Below are positions 27,000 to 35,819 of a stretch of 52,054 nucleotides of DNA, piece after piece. The stretch is taken from the NCBI GenBank assembly GCA_903920205.1, contig CAIXLI010000175.1, positions 1 to 52,054 of the forward strand, read 5' to 3'. The DNA is from an uncultured Pseudomonadota bacterium. GTDB lineage: Bacteria; Pseudomonadota; Alphaproteobacteria; UBA9219. Below the pieces are notes generated by a model, which did not search any database, was not told where the DNA came from, and was given only the letters and a program-made list of their open reading frames with translations. Made by a program: the position numbers and the translations under genes. Each line of letters starts with the position of its first letter. Within the stretch, counting starts at the first letter, position 1.

Positions 27000-27541
27000 A
27001 TCAAGAAATACGAAAAGCGGCCCCGGCGCTGATGATCTTCGGACTGCTGATTCTGATTCTGCTTATCGGCGTTCACCACCCGAAAGTGAACGAGTCCGTC
27101 AAATACGCGCGGTATGTCGGCGATGCCGCACCTGCGACCGCTTTGCCTGTTTTACAAGGAGGCGGCGCACGGTTCACGACGGCTTCATGGCGGGGACGCC
27201 CCTATATGATTCACTTTTTTGCTAGTTGGTGCGCCGATTGCCGCGCCGAGCATGAAGAAATCATGACTCTCGCGGCTTTGCATCTGCCGATCATCGGCGT
27301 GGCATTCAAGGACAAAGCCGATAAAGTCGCCGCCTATCTCGACCGCAACGGGAATCCTTTCGCTGCCGTCGCGATGGACAACGAAGGTCGCGCCGGAACC
27401 GCGTGGGGGCTTAGGGGTATACCTGAAACCTTTATCATCGACGCTTCCGGGGTCATTCGCTGGCACCACAGGGGCATTTTGCTTGATGCCGTTGTTAGAG
27501 AATCCCTGATGCCCGCGCTGGAATCCGTCCTGCATGAGTGA
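26996..27541 (+). CDS. ccmG: CcmG/DsbE-type thioredoxin-fold protein
   Basis: MIHFFASWCADCRAEHEEIMTLA...GLRGIPETFIIDASGVIRWHHRG; N-terminal TM. Confidence 0.88.
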   Translation: MNQEIRKAAPALMIFGLLILILLIGVHHPKVNESVKYARYVGDAAPATALPVLQGGGARFTTASWRGRPYMIHFFASWCADCRAEHEEIMTLAALHLPIIGVAFKDKADKVAAYLDRNGNPFAAVAMDNEGRAGTAWGLRGIPETFIIDASGVIRWHHRGILLDAVVRESLMPALESVLHE

Positions 27542-27562
27542 GCCCTGAAAGGCCGCCCAAGC

Positions 27563-27584
27563 GTGTTTTTCGTTCTAAAAACAC
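27563..27584 (+). terminator. Putative terminator hairpin
   Basis: GTGTTTTT-CGTTCT-AAAAACAC downstream of ccmG. Confidence 0.45.
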
Positions 27585-27756
27585 TTCGATTGTTGTCATA
27601 AGAGCCACAAAAACACGAAAAATAGGTAGTTTCTGCCCTGATTTTGGCTAACCCACTGTTTTTTCGTGCAAAAAGTTAGAGGCTGTGTTACTCGTTTCGA
27701 TCACCGGACGATTATTCCGTTGCTCGTAAAGAGGGTTCGAACGCAGAAGGAGAGGC

Positions 27757-28521
27757 TTGATGACGGCTCGCAAAAAAAAGGCTCCGCTTAAAAAACCCGT
27801 GACGCAAAAAAAGCCGGCGGCCAAAAAACATGCTCCCGCCAAGGCGAAGAAAAGCCCGTCCTTGTCGCTTCTGAAATTTCCGCGCCCCAGTCTGGTTTCA
27901 CAGCTTGCCGGTGGCGGCGAACGCCTTAACCCTCGGGTTCAAGCCGCGCTCGATAAAAGCGAAATAGCCGAAGTTCTGGCCAACTTCGCGCGCAGCATCG
28001 ACCGTATAGACGAAAATTTGTTGCGTTCAATCCTCCATCACGACGCCACGCTCGACCTCGGTCCCGGCGTTTTTCAGGGTACAGGCAGCGACTATGTACG
28101 TTGGGTTATGGGCGTTGTGCAGGGCATTCGCTCCTCGCACCACCTTATTGGGACAATTCGCATCGAGCTTGAAGGCGATACTGCCTTGGTCGAATCCTAC
28201 TTTCAAGCCCATATCCGCATCGAAAAGCCCATAGGCCGCGAGGATGTCTTCCTCGGCGGACGCAATCTCGACCGTTTTGAGCGGCGTCCTTCGGGCGCGG
28301 CGGGCGTCTGGAAGATCGTGCATCGCAAACCAATCCTCGATTGGGCGCGGACGGAAGCGGCATCGGATATCTTTTATCACCAAAATCCCGATGCTTTGTG
28401 GAGCGCGCGCACCAAGACGGATGCGTCTTATCACATGGCCCAATTCCCCGGCACGCAAACGGGAGGCAAGCTGCCCGCCTTTTTGGGACGGCATTACGAG
28501 AGCAAGAGCGTTAAGTTTTGA
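27757..28521 (+). CDS. SnoaL/NTF2-like protein with Lys/Ala-rich N-terminus
   Basis: EVLANFARSIDRIDENLLRSILHHDATLDLGPGVFQGTGSDYVRWVMGVVQGIRSSHHLIGTIRIELEGDTALVESYF. Confidence 0.8.
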   Translation: MMTARKKKAPLKKPVTQKKPAAKKHAPAKAKKSPSLSLLKFPRPSLVSQLAGGGERLNPRVQAALDKSEIAEVLANFARSIDRIDENLLRSILHHDATLDLGPGVFQGTGSDYVRWVMGVVQGIRSSHHLIGTIRIELEGDTALVESYFQAHIRIEKPIGREDVFLGGRNLDRFERRPSGAAGVWKIVHRKPILDWARTEAASDIFYHQNPDALWSARTKTDASYHMAQFPGTQTGGKLPAFLGRHYESKSVKF

Positions 28522-28648
28522 TGGCGATGCAAAACGGACGGAGACTCTCCCACGAATAATGAACGTCGAGCCGTCGATTATTAAGCGTTTCTTAAGCCAA
28601 ACAGTCGCTTTATATCACGGATTCATTATGCCCTTAAGGGAGAGCATC

Positions 28649-29698
28649 ATGCACCTCAAAAAAGTTGCGATCTCGTGCGGCATCCTTTGCGTTCTTGCCA
28701 GCACCTCTTGGGCGGACGGCATCAATTCAGCAAACAACGCCGATCTCCCTATCGGGGCTGGCTCATCATCCTTTATGTGGGTTGGTGGCGGCAGCGGCGC
28801 TTTAAACACAGCTCTTGGCAAAATCAATTTTGGCACGACAAAAACAAGCCCGACCGCATGGATCAACACCACGTTAGGGACGGCAAGCTTTTCAGGCAAT
28901 GTGGCCGTCCAAACGCTAACAGCCTCCGGCAATGCGACAGTCCAAAGCTTAACGTCCTCCGGCAATGTGACCGCCGCGAATGTGACCGTTACTTCCCCCT
29001 CAAGCGCGACCATAACATCGGCGACGGTGAATACGGCGAATGCTCTTGCTAGCCTGTCTTGTCCTGCTGGCTATGAAGCCCTCACGAAATTCTCGAACGG
29101 ATCATTTGGCTGCATAGCCGTTACCGATATCGTTAATGTTGGCACGGTTACCGTTCCGTCTTGCCCCGCGAGCCAAATGCTTTATTTTACAGGGGCTGGG
29201 TTTTCATGCATTGCAGCTGCGCCCGGACCTCAGGGGCCCACAGGGGCTACCGGCCCGCAGGGTCCCCAAGGCCCTCAAGGACCACAAGGACCACAAGGGC
29301 TTACGGGAGCAACGGGGATACCAAGCGGTGCCGTCATGGCGTTTAATTTGGGTTCATGCCCTAGTGGCTGGGTTGCCTTCGGATCGGCCAACGGCAGAAC
29401 CATCATTGGCACAGGTAATTCGGGAGCACCAGGAGCGACATCCCACTCAGCTGGCCAAACAGGCGGCGAAGAAACGCATACTCTTAGCGTAGCCGAAATG
29501 CCGTCACACGCCCATAGTCCTTCCGATGGGACGTTCTTCATGTCCGGAACTTATAACGACGGCCCGTGGTATACTGGCAGCGCCAGTGGGCTTAATGGGG
29601 ATCACCGCAACAACCCCAACACAACCTATACCGGCGGCAGCGGAGCCCACAACACGATGCCCCCCTATATCGCTTTGCTTTACTGCCAAAAATCCTAA
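28649..29698 (+). CDS. Secreted protein with collagen-like repeat and phage tail-collar-like C-terminal domain
   Basis: Signal peptide MHLKKVAISCGILCVLASTSWA; GPQGPTGATGPQGPQGPQGPQGPQGLTGATG; then GAVMAFNLGSCPSGWVAF...EETHTLSVAEMPSHAHS...TMPPYIALLYCQKS. Confidence 0.85.
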   Translation: MHLKKVAISCGILCVLASTSWADGINSANNADLPIGAGSSSFMWVGGGSGALNTALGKINFGTTKTSPTAWINTTLGTASFSGNVAVQTLTASGNATVQSLTSSGNVTAANVTVTSPSSATITSATVNTANALASLSCPAGYEALTKFSNGSFGCIAVTDIVNVGTVTVPSCPASQMLYFTGAGFSCIAAAPGPQGPTGATGPQGPQGPQGPQGPQGLTGATGIPSGAVMAFNLGSCPSGWVAFGSANGRTIIGTGNSGAPGATSHSAGQTGGEETHTLSVAEMPSHAHSPSDGTFFMSGTYNDGPWYTGSASGLNGDHRNNPNTTYTGGSGAHNTMPPYIALLYCQKS

Positions 29699-29719
29699 AA
29701 ACGAAGGCATAGGATTCCC

Positions 29720-29751
29720 AACGGCTCCCTGAAAATTCTCAGGGAGCCGTT
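29720..29751 (+). terminator. Strong hairpin, likely terminator
   Basis: Perfect 13-bp arms AACGGCTCCCTGA / TCAGGGAGCCGTT right after 29698. Confidence 0.8.
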
Positions 29752-30019
29752 GCCATAACAGCATAAATCCTAAGCTTGCGCCGTGCAAAGACGGGACAAA
29801 CCCGTTCTTTTTCAAGCCCTTACCCTAAAAAATGCGGGGGAAGCGCATAAAAGGATGGAATCCGGCGCGTATTTCGGTAAAATGGCGCTTGAGGCTTCCT
29901 TATCCGAAGCTTTAACCGATCCTCACAAGATGCTCGCGGATCGTTCGGTCGCCCCGTCGCGTCCGGCAAGAGCACGTTTTTTTGTTTGCCCGATTCTGTT
30001 CGTTTTTAGGAGAAGACCG

Positions 30020-30673
30020 ATGGCCCTGCCCCTTATGCCCAAAGCGACCGCCGTATGGCTGGTTGAAAACACCACGCTGACTTTCGACCAAATCGCGGAA
30101 TTCTGCGGTCTGCACAAGTTGGAAGTACAGGCTATCGCCGACGGCGAAGTCGCGGTGAGCATCGTCGGTCTTGACCCCGTGTTTAACGGTCAATTGTCGC
30201 AGGACGAAATCAAACGTTGCGAAGCCGATCCGCGCGGTCGCCTCAAGATGACAAAAAGCGACCTGCCGCAACCCGTCATGCGCACCAAAGGCGCGCGTTA
30301 CACGCCGGTTTCCAAGCGCGGAGAAAAGCCGGACGCGATCGCGTATCTGGTCAAGAATTACCCTGACTTGCTGGACGCGCAAATTGCGCGCTTGCTGGGC
30401 ACGACCAAGGAAACAATCGCCAAGGTGCGCGACCGTTCACACTGGAACACCTCGAACATCAAGCCGCAAAATCCTGTCTTGCTGGGACTGTGCAAACAGG
30501 CCGATTTGGAAGCCGCTGCCAAACGCGCAGAGCGCCGCGTGATCCGTGAACGCGGGCCGCAACCCAAAGCGCCTAAGCCAAGCGCCGACGACGGCTTCAT
30601 TCACACGCCCAGCAGTCAACAAGATGAACAGCCCGAAATCGACCACGACGCGATGATCAGAAGCCTAGGGTAA
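30020..30673 (+). CDS. DUF1013-family alphaproteobacterial protein (putative regulator)
   Basis: MALPLMPKATAVWLVENTTLTFDQIAEFCGLHKLEVQAIADGEVA; RBS TAGGAGAAG before ATG 30020. Confidence 0.85.
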   Translation: MALPLMPKATAVWLVENTTLTFDQIAEFCGLHKLEVQAIADGEVAVSIVGLDPVFNGQLSQDEIKRCEADPRGRLKMTKSDLPQPVMRTKGARYTPVSKRGEKPDAIAYLVKNYPDLLDAQIARLLGTTKETIAKVRDRSHWNTSNIKPQNPVLLGLCKQADLEAAAKRAERRVIRERGPQPKAPKPSADDGFIHTPSSQQDEQPEIDHDAMIRSLG

Positions 30674-30819
30674 TAGGGGCCTTCCTCGCGTAGAGGGATA
30701 AGGGCGCGGGGAAGCTTGTCGACGTATTTTGGAAATGTCGGCAAAGCCCAAAAACCCTATTTAATACCGTCGCGTTCTGTTCTACCCTGCGGGAACGATT
30801 CAGCTTGTGGAGTTCCGTC

Positions 30820-31590
30820 ATGAAAAAACTGACCGCCGCCTTCGGCATGATGCTCGCGCTTACCGCCTGTTCCTACGAACAAGCGCCCCCGCTCCCCGTC
30901 AGTCATGTCTTGCCGCCGAAAATCGCGCTGAATGTACGCGCAGTTAATCTGGCGGATCGCAGCGGCATACAGCCACCCAACTCGCCCTACAGCACCAATC
31001 ACTTTACCCCAACGATTGCCGAGGCGATCAAGCAATGGGCGGGCGACCGCTTGCAGGCCGTTGGGCAAAACGGACAAGCCATTATCGTTATCAAGGACGC
31101 GTCTCTGACCGCCCAACCTTTGGCGGTCAAGGACGGCTTTGACAGCTGGTTCACGCGCCAGCAGGGTTTGAAATATATGGGCCATGCCGATGTTTCTATC
31201 GAAGCTTCCGGCTCTACCGGCTTTGCGGTGACGGATGCCTCGGCTTCCCGCGTTTTGACCTTGCCGGAAAATCCGACCGCCATGGAAAAACAGGACGCCT
31301 ATTACACGATGCTGAACGGCCTGATGAAGGATTTGGGAGAAAACCTCGACTCCGGCATTCAAGCGCATATGGGCAACTTCATCACGACAGCGCCTATTTA
31401 CGGCTCGACGGCGGTTCCCACAGCAGCGCCCCGCGCCTCCGTGCAATCGACGGTCGATCAGGATGTGACCGCGCCCGAAGCCCCGTCTTCGTTTGACACA
31501 TCGCCTTCGACGATCGAAGCCGCCCCTGCGCCCGCACCAGCGTCTTCGCATCAGGGAGTCGTTATCCCTCTTTCCGGTGGAGGAAGGTAG
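30820..31590 (+). CDS. Lipoprotein of unknown function
   Basis: MKKLTAAFGMMLALTACSYEQ lipobox; intact ORF. Confidence 0.75.
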   Translation: MKKLTAAFGMMLALTACSYEQAPPLPVSHVLPPKIALNVRAVNLADRSGIQPPNSPYSTNHFTPTIAEAIKQWAGDRLQAVGQNGQAIIVIKDASLTAQPLAVKDGFDSWFTRQQGLKYMGHADVSIEASGSTGFAVTDASASRVLTLPENPTAMEKQDAYYTMLNGLMKDLGENLDSGIQAHMGNFITTAPIYGSTAVPTAAPRASVQSTVDQDVTAPEAPSSFDTSPSTIEAAPAPAPASSHQGVVIPLSGGGR

Positions 31591-31703
31591 AAAGGGCATC
31601 GCACGCTCTTTCGACACCCCCTTATTTTAATCTCCCACCCTTGCGGATGATTCTCTTTCCTGCGGTGCGGCGGGTTACGTATTGACGCAGGATAAAGGCC
31701 GCC

Positions 31704-33347
31704 ATGTTCCTTATTCACCCCCCCCACTTTCTTCCTCCCAAGGGACATCGAGCACGGTCGCTAGCTTTGGCAATTTTGTTTGTGGCGCCCGTGGCCTTTG
31801 GGCTTTTGGCGCTGGCGTTGGGGCAGGATGCCAATTGGGATTTGCGTAACTATCATTTCTATAACGCTTATGCATTTCTGAACAACCGCTATGCGCAGGA
31901 TTTGTTGCCTTCGCAAACGCCCTATTTCTACAACCCGTTGATGGACGTTCCGTTCTTCACTTTGGCGACGCATGCTTCCGCGCGCGTGGCGGGGTTTGCG
32001 CTGGGGCTGGTGCAGGGATTGAATTTCGTCCTTCTTTTCCTTATCGCGCATGCTGTATTGATCGTGCCGAACCCGCGCCACAAAATTATCGTTTGCGCCG
32101 CTTTGGCTGCACTGGGCATGTTGGGCGGCGGAGGCATCGCGCAAATCGGCACGACCTTTGGCGACAACGTTACAAGCCTAGGTGCGCTTCTTTCCGCCGC
32201 GCTGATCGTGCGCCACTTGGAACGTCTTTCGCTCGACATCGCGCCAAGGGCGTTCGGCTTGGCTTTGGCCTTTGGCATTCCTGCGGGCATGATGATGGGA
32301 TTGAAACTACCCGCCGTCATTTACGCCGTCGGATTGTGCGGCGGCTTGCTGTTCACCGGCGGAGGGTGGAGGCGCGGCGTCATGCTAAGTTTTGCCTTCG
32401 GCCTTGGCGTTCTGTCGGGATGCGCGGTGACGCTGGGGCATTGGGCGACTTTTCTGCAAAGCCATTTCGGCAGCCCCCTTTTCCCCTATTTCAACGATCT
32501 TTTCCATTCGCCCCTCGCGCCGCCCGTTAGCGCCCGCGACACCCAATTCGCCCCGCACAGCTGGAGCGACCTCCTGTTGATGCCCTTCCTATTCGCCCAT
32601 AGCCCCTATCGGGTCGGCGAGATCGAATGGCGCGATTGGCGTTTGCCTATCCTTTATGTTCTGTTGCCCGTGGCTCTGATCTTGCGCATGTTTTTCGGAC
32701 GCAATAGGGCGGCTCCCGACGCGGTCGCCGCGCCTTATGCGGCGAGGTATCTGCTGGTCAGCTTTTCGCTGGCCTATGGCGTGTGGCTAACACTATTCTC
32801 AATCTATCGCTACGCCGTGACACTGGAAATGATCGCGCCGCTTTTGATCGTTTTCGCGGTCGGCATGCTCCCTTTGAAACTATCGACGCGGGCTTTGGTG
32901 ACGGCATTTATTCTTGCGGTCATTTCCGCCTCGATCCAACCGGGCAATTGGCATCGGCGCGAGGCTTGGCTTGACCGCTTTGTCGAAGCGCGGATTCCCG
33001 ATTTGGGCGATACTTCGCACCTGATGATTCTGATGGCGGGTATGGAACCCTATTCCCACCTGATTCCTGAATTTCCGCCGGAAGTTTCGTTCACGCGCAT
33101 CCAAAGCAACTTTTCAAGCCCCGAGCAGGACAAGGGCATCAACCGCTTGCTACATGAACGCATCGACGCCCACCGCGCCGCAGGAGGCAGGTTTATGATG
33201 CTGATCCCCCTGTGGCAGCATCAGGTTGCCGACGACGCGTTAGCCTTTTTTGGCCTTAAATTAGCCTCACAAAAATGCCTGAACGTGACGGACAGGCTTT
33301 TTGATGATAAGCAGGTGAGCCTGTGCCCCATTGTCTCTAAGGAATGA
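31704..33347 (+). CDS. Polytopic membrane protein, possible GT-C-type glycosyltransferase
   Basis: Multiple TM helices; ALGQDANWDLRNYHFYNAYAFLNNRYAQDLLPSQTPYFYNPLMDVPFF; followed by GT2 and GtrA genes. Confidence 0.7.
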   Translation: MFLIHPPHFLPPKGHRARSLALAILFVAPVAFGLLALALGQDANWDLRNYHFYNAYAFLNNRYAQDLLPSQTPYFYNPLMDVPFFTLATHASARVAGFALGLVQGLNFVLLFLIAHAVLIVPNPRHKIIVCAALAALGMLGGGGIAQIGTTFGDNVTSLGALLSAALIVRHLERLSLDIAPRAFGLALAFGIPAGMMMGLKLPAVIYAVGLCGGLLFTGGGWRRGVMLSFAFGLGVLSGCAVTLGHWATFLQSHFGSPLFPYFNDLFHSPLAPPVSARDTQFAPHSWSDLLLMPFLFAHSPYRVGEIEWRDWRLPILYVLLPVALILRMFFGRNRAAPDAVAAPYAARYLLVSFSLAYGVWLTLFSIYRYAVTLEMIAPLLIVFAVGMLPLKLSTRALVTAFILAVISASIQPGNWHRREAWLDRFVEARIPDLGDTSHLMILMAGMEPYSHLIPEFPPEVSFTRIQSNFSSPEQDKGINRLLHERIDAHRAAGGRFMMLIPLWQHQVADDALAFFGLKLASQKCLNVTDRLFDDKQVSLCPIVSKE

Positions 33348-33354
33348 GTGCTTC

Positions 33355-34290
33355 ATGACCAGAACCGCCGTCTTGATCCCTTGCTATAACGAAGAAGCAG
33401 CGGTCGCCAAAGTCGTCGCCGATTTCCTCAAAACTCTGCCAGATGCGGATATTTATGTTTACGACAACAATTCGCGCGACCGTACGATCGAAGTCGCCAA
33501 ACAGGCTGGCGCCATTGTCCGCAGCGAACCGTTGCAGGGAAAAGGCAATGTCGTGCGCCGGATGTTCGCCGATGTCGAAGCCGATATTTATGTAATGGTG
33601 GATGGCGACGCGACCTATGACGCCGCCTCGGCCCCGAAAATGATCGAAGCCTTGCGCCGCGATTCGCTCGATATGGTCAATGGCGTACGCGTTACCGATA
33701 TTGAAAAAGCCTATCGCCCGGGGCATCGCTTTGGCAATTGGCTTTTAACCAGCATGGTGTCGTGGATTTTTGGCAGCCGTTTTTCCGATATGCTGTCGGG
33801 CTATCGCGTGATGTCGCGGCGTTATGTTAAAAGCTTTCCCGCTCTTTCCGCGGGATTCGAGACCGAAACAGAATTGACGGTTCACGCGCTGGAACTGCGG
33901 ATGCCGATTCTTGAAATCGCCACGCCCTATAAAGACCGTCCCGAAGGTTCCATTAGCAAACTTAGTACATTCAAGGACGGATTCCGCATTTTGTGGACGA
34001 TCATCGTTTTGGTGAAGGAAGAAAGGCCGATGCAGTTCTTCTCGCTGCTTGCGCTGTTCTTCGTTATCATCTCGACCGCGCTTATTATTCCGATCTTCGT
34101 TGGCTATATGGAAACGGGCTTGGTGCCGCGCTTGCCAACGGCGGTGTTGTCGATGGGCCTGATGATCGTAGCGTTCCTGTGTCTGACTTGCGGACTGATC
34201 CTCGACACCGTCACGCGTGGGCGGAGGGAGATGAAGCGCATGCGCTATCTGAACATCCCCGCCCCGCAAACGACCGATAGCGCCGCATGA
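33355..34290 (+). CDS. Glycosyltransferase family 2 (polyprenyl-phosphate glycosyltransferase type)
   Basis: TAVLIPCYNEEAAVAKVVADFLKTLPDADIYVYDNNSRDRT...VMVDGDATYDA; two C-terminal TM helices. Confidence 0.92.
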   Translation: MTRTAVLIPCYNEEAAVAKVVADFLKTLPDADIYVYDNNSRDRTIEVAKQAGAIVRSEPLQGKGNVVRRMFADVEADIYVMVDGDATYDAASAPKMIEALRRDSLDMVNGVRVTDIEKAYRPGHRFGNWLLTSMVSWIFGSRFSDMLSGYRVMSRRYVKSFPALSAGFETETELTVHALELRMPILEIATPYKDRPEGSISKLSTFKDGFRILWTIIVLVKEERPMQFFSLLALFFVIISTALIIPIFVGYMETGLVPRLPTAVLSMGLMIVAFLCLTCGLILDTVTRGRREMKRMRYLNIPAPQTTDSAA

Positions 34291-34715
34291 TGACCGCGCA
34301 TAAAAGCTCTTGGAACGATTGGCGCGAAACCGCGCTGCAGTTTTTCAAATTTGGCATTGTTGGCGGCGTCGGCTTTGTCGTTGATAGCGCCATGCTTTAT
34401 ATCGGCATCGGGGCGCTGGGTCTGGGGCGCGTCGCGGCGGGATTCTTTTCGTTTCCCTTTGCCGTGACGGCAACATGGATCGGCAATCGCCGCTTTACTT
34501 TCAGCGACGCGCCGCCGATGCCCGCCGCCCGACAGCTCGCCAAATTCGCCGCCGTCTGCGCCGTGGGACTGATCTTCAATCGTGGAACCTATAGCCTGTT
34601 GGTCAGCACAATCCCCTTCGTCTACGACTACCCTATTATTGGTCTTTTGGCAGGCACCGGCGTGAGCATGTTTTTTAACTTCTTTGCTTCCAGAAGGCAT
34701 GTGTTTGGAAGGTGA
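34287..34715 (+). CDS. GtrA-family membrane protein
   Basis: FFKFGIVGGVGFVVDSAMLYIGIGALGLGRVAAGFFSFPFAVTATWIGNRRFTFSD; overlaps GT2 stop (ATGA). Confidence 0.92.
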   Translation: MMTAHKSSWNDWRETALQFFKFGIVGGVGFVVDSAMLYIGIGALGLGRVAAGFFSFPFAVTATWIGNRRFTFSDAPPMPAARQLAKFAAVCAVGLIFNRGTYSLLVSTIPFVYDYPIIGLLAGTGVSMFFNFFASRRHVFGR

Positions 34716-34864
34716 GGGGGCCAACTGCGCCAACAAGAATAGGAAAGATCAAAATGCTTGAGTTTCGGAAAGAGGATTATGCAACAATTTACTCTCAACC
34801 AGATAAGTGATAAAATGAAGGGCAATTTCGGGACGGCTTATTTATAATATATACATTATGGTTA

Positions 34865-35533
34865 ATGATGTTAAGGGCGCTTCATTTATCTATTGATCTT
34901 TCCCATAAATCAAAAAAATTTTTTTTGGGCAACGATTTTGATCGTGTTGTGTCGGGCAGCGTTGCCCTCACAGAAGGACTGCGTCCCCGCAATGTCCCGA
35001 CTATCATTGTTGGTTTCTTCAAAACAGGCTCACCCCCCTTTGGTTCGCTGAAGGAAGTCGAATCTTCGCTTGGCAATGGCGGTTATTACCCGAACGCCGT
35101 TACGCGTAAAATGGCTATCCCCATCCCCGAGGATAGCCGGATCGCAATAAAATCGACCGTCTCGGCCCGGCACCACCCGAGGCTGTTTGAATATATTAGC
35201 CGAGAATCCCCGGAAATACTTATCTTGAGCGGCGTTTTTGAAGCCTACGAAAACACGTCTGATGCAGTAGATGTTGCTTGTGTAAGCGCAAGTGCCCGCG
35301 ATTTTTGCGCCCTTGGCTATCGAGTGATCATCGCTTCCGAAACGACGAACGCTAATTACCGGTATTCTGGAGGATTTTCAATGCCCCCACAAAGCATTCA
35401 ACAACGAAAACAAGTCCACACGCCGATGGGCGTTGAAATTATGCCTATACAGGAAATTTTAGAAGAACTTGCGCCTCATCACGCCAGATTGAACCACCCT
35501 CCGTCGAGCCGGTCCCTACATCCATGTGGTTAA
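34865..35533 (+). CDS. Divergent isochorismatase-like (cysteine hydrolase fold) protein
   Basis: LHLSIDLSHKSKKFF (Asp), IAIKSTVSARHHPRLFEYI (Lys), ILILSGVFEAYENTSDAVDVACVSASARDFCALGYRVIIASETTNA (Cys) align by eye with isochorismatase D-K-C triad. Confidence 0.5.
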   Translation: MMLRALHLSIDLSHKSKKFFLGNDFDRVVSGSVALTEGLRPRNVPTIIVGFFKTGSPPFGSLKEVESSLGNGGYYPNAVTRKMAIPIPEDSRIAIKSTVSARHHPRLFEYISRESPEILILSGVFEAYENTSDAVDVACVSASARDFCALGYRVIIASETTNANYRYSGGFSMPPQSIQQRKQVHTPMGVEIMPIQEILEELAPHHARLNHPPSSRSLHPCG

Positions 35534-35758
35534 CCCTTGACGATGGGCCATGTTTTTTAACATTTCAGACACAGACAGCTTTGCCGCGAGACAGGGTGAA
35601 GTAGTTCAACCGTACAGGCATCCTTATATGGAAAATCGCTTGTTTCTCTAGCAAAATCGGTGGCTTATTCCTGTCTTGTTCGGATGGAGCTCACACCATC
35701 GGTCCTTCCACTAGCGAGATATCCACAATCCCCGTCGAATCCTTGTTTTTGCCTCCTT

Positions 35759-35784
35759 GATATGGTCAGCTTACACACCATATC
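35759..35784. promoter_or_regulatory. Perfect dyad upstream of lon
   Basis: GATATGGT-N10-ACCATATC, ends 35 nt before the lon ATG at 35820. Confidence 0.5.
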
Positions 35785-35819
35785 TGTTCCTCGAATAAGA
35801 GGACTTGAAAGGATTTTGC

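Noticed and set aside
28649-29698. Prophage remnant
   Set aside because: Only one tail-collar-like domain; it has a signal peptide and collagen stalk and no neighbouring phage genes.
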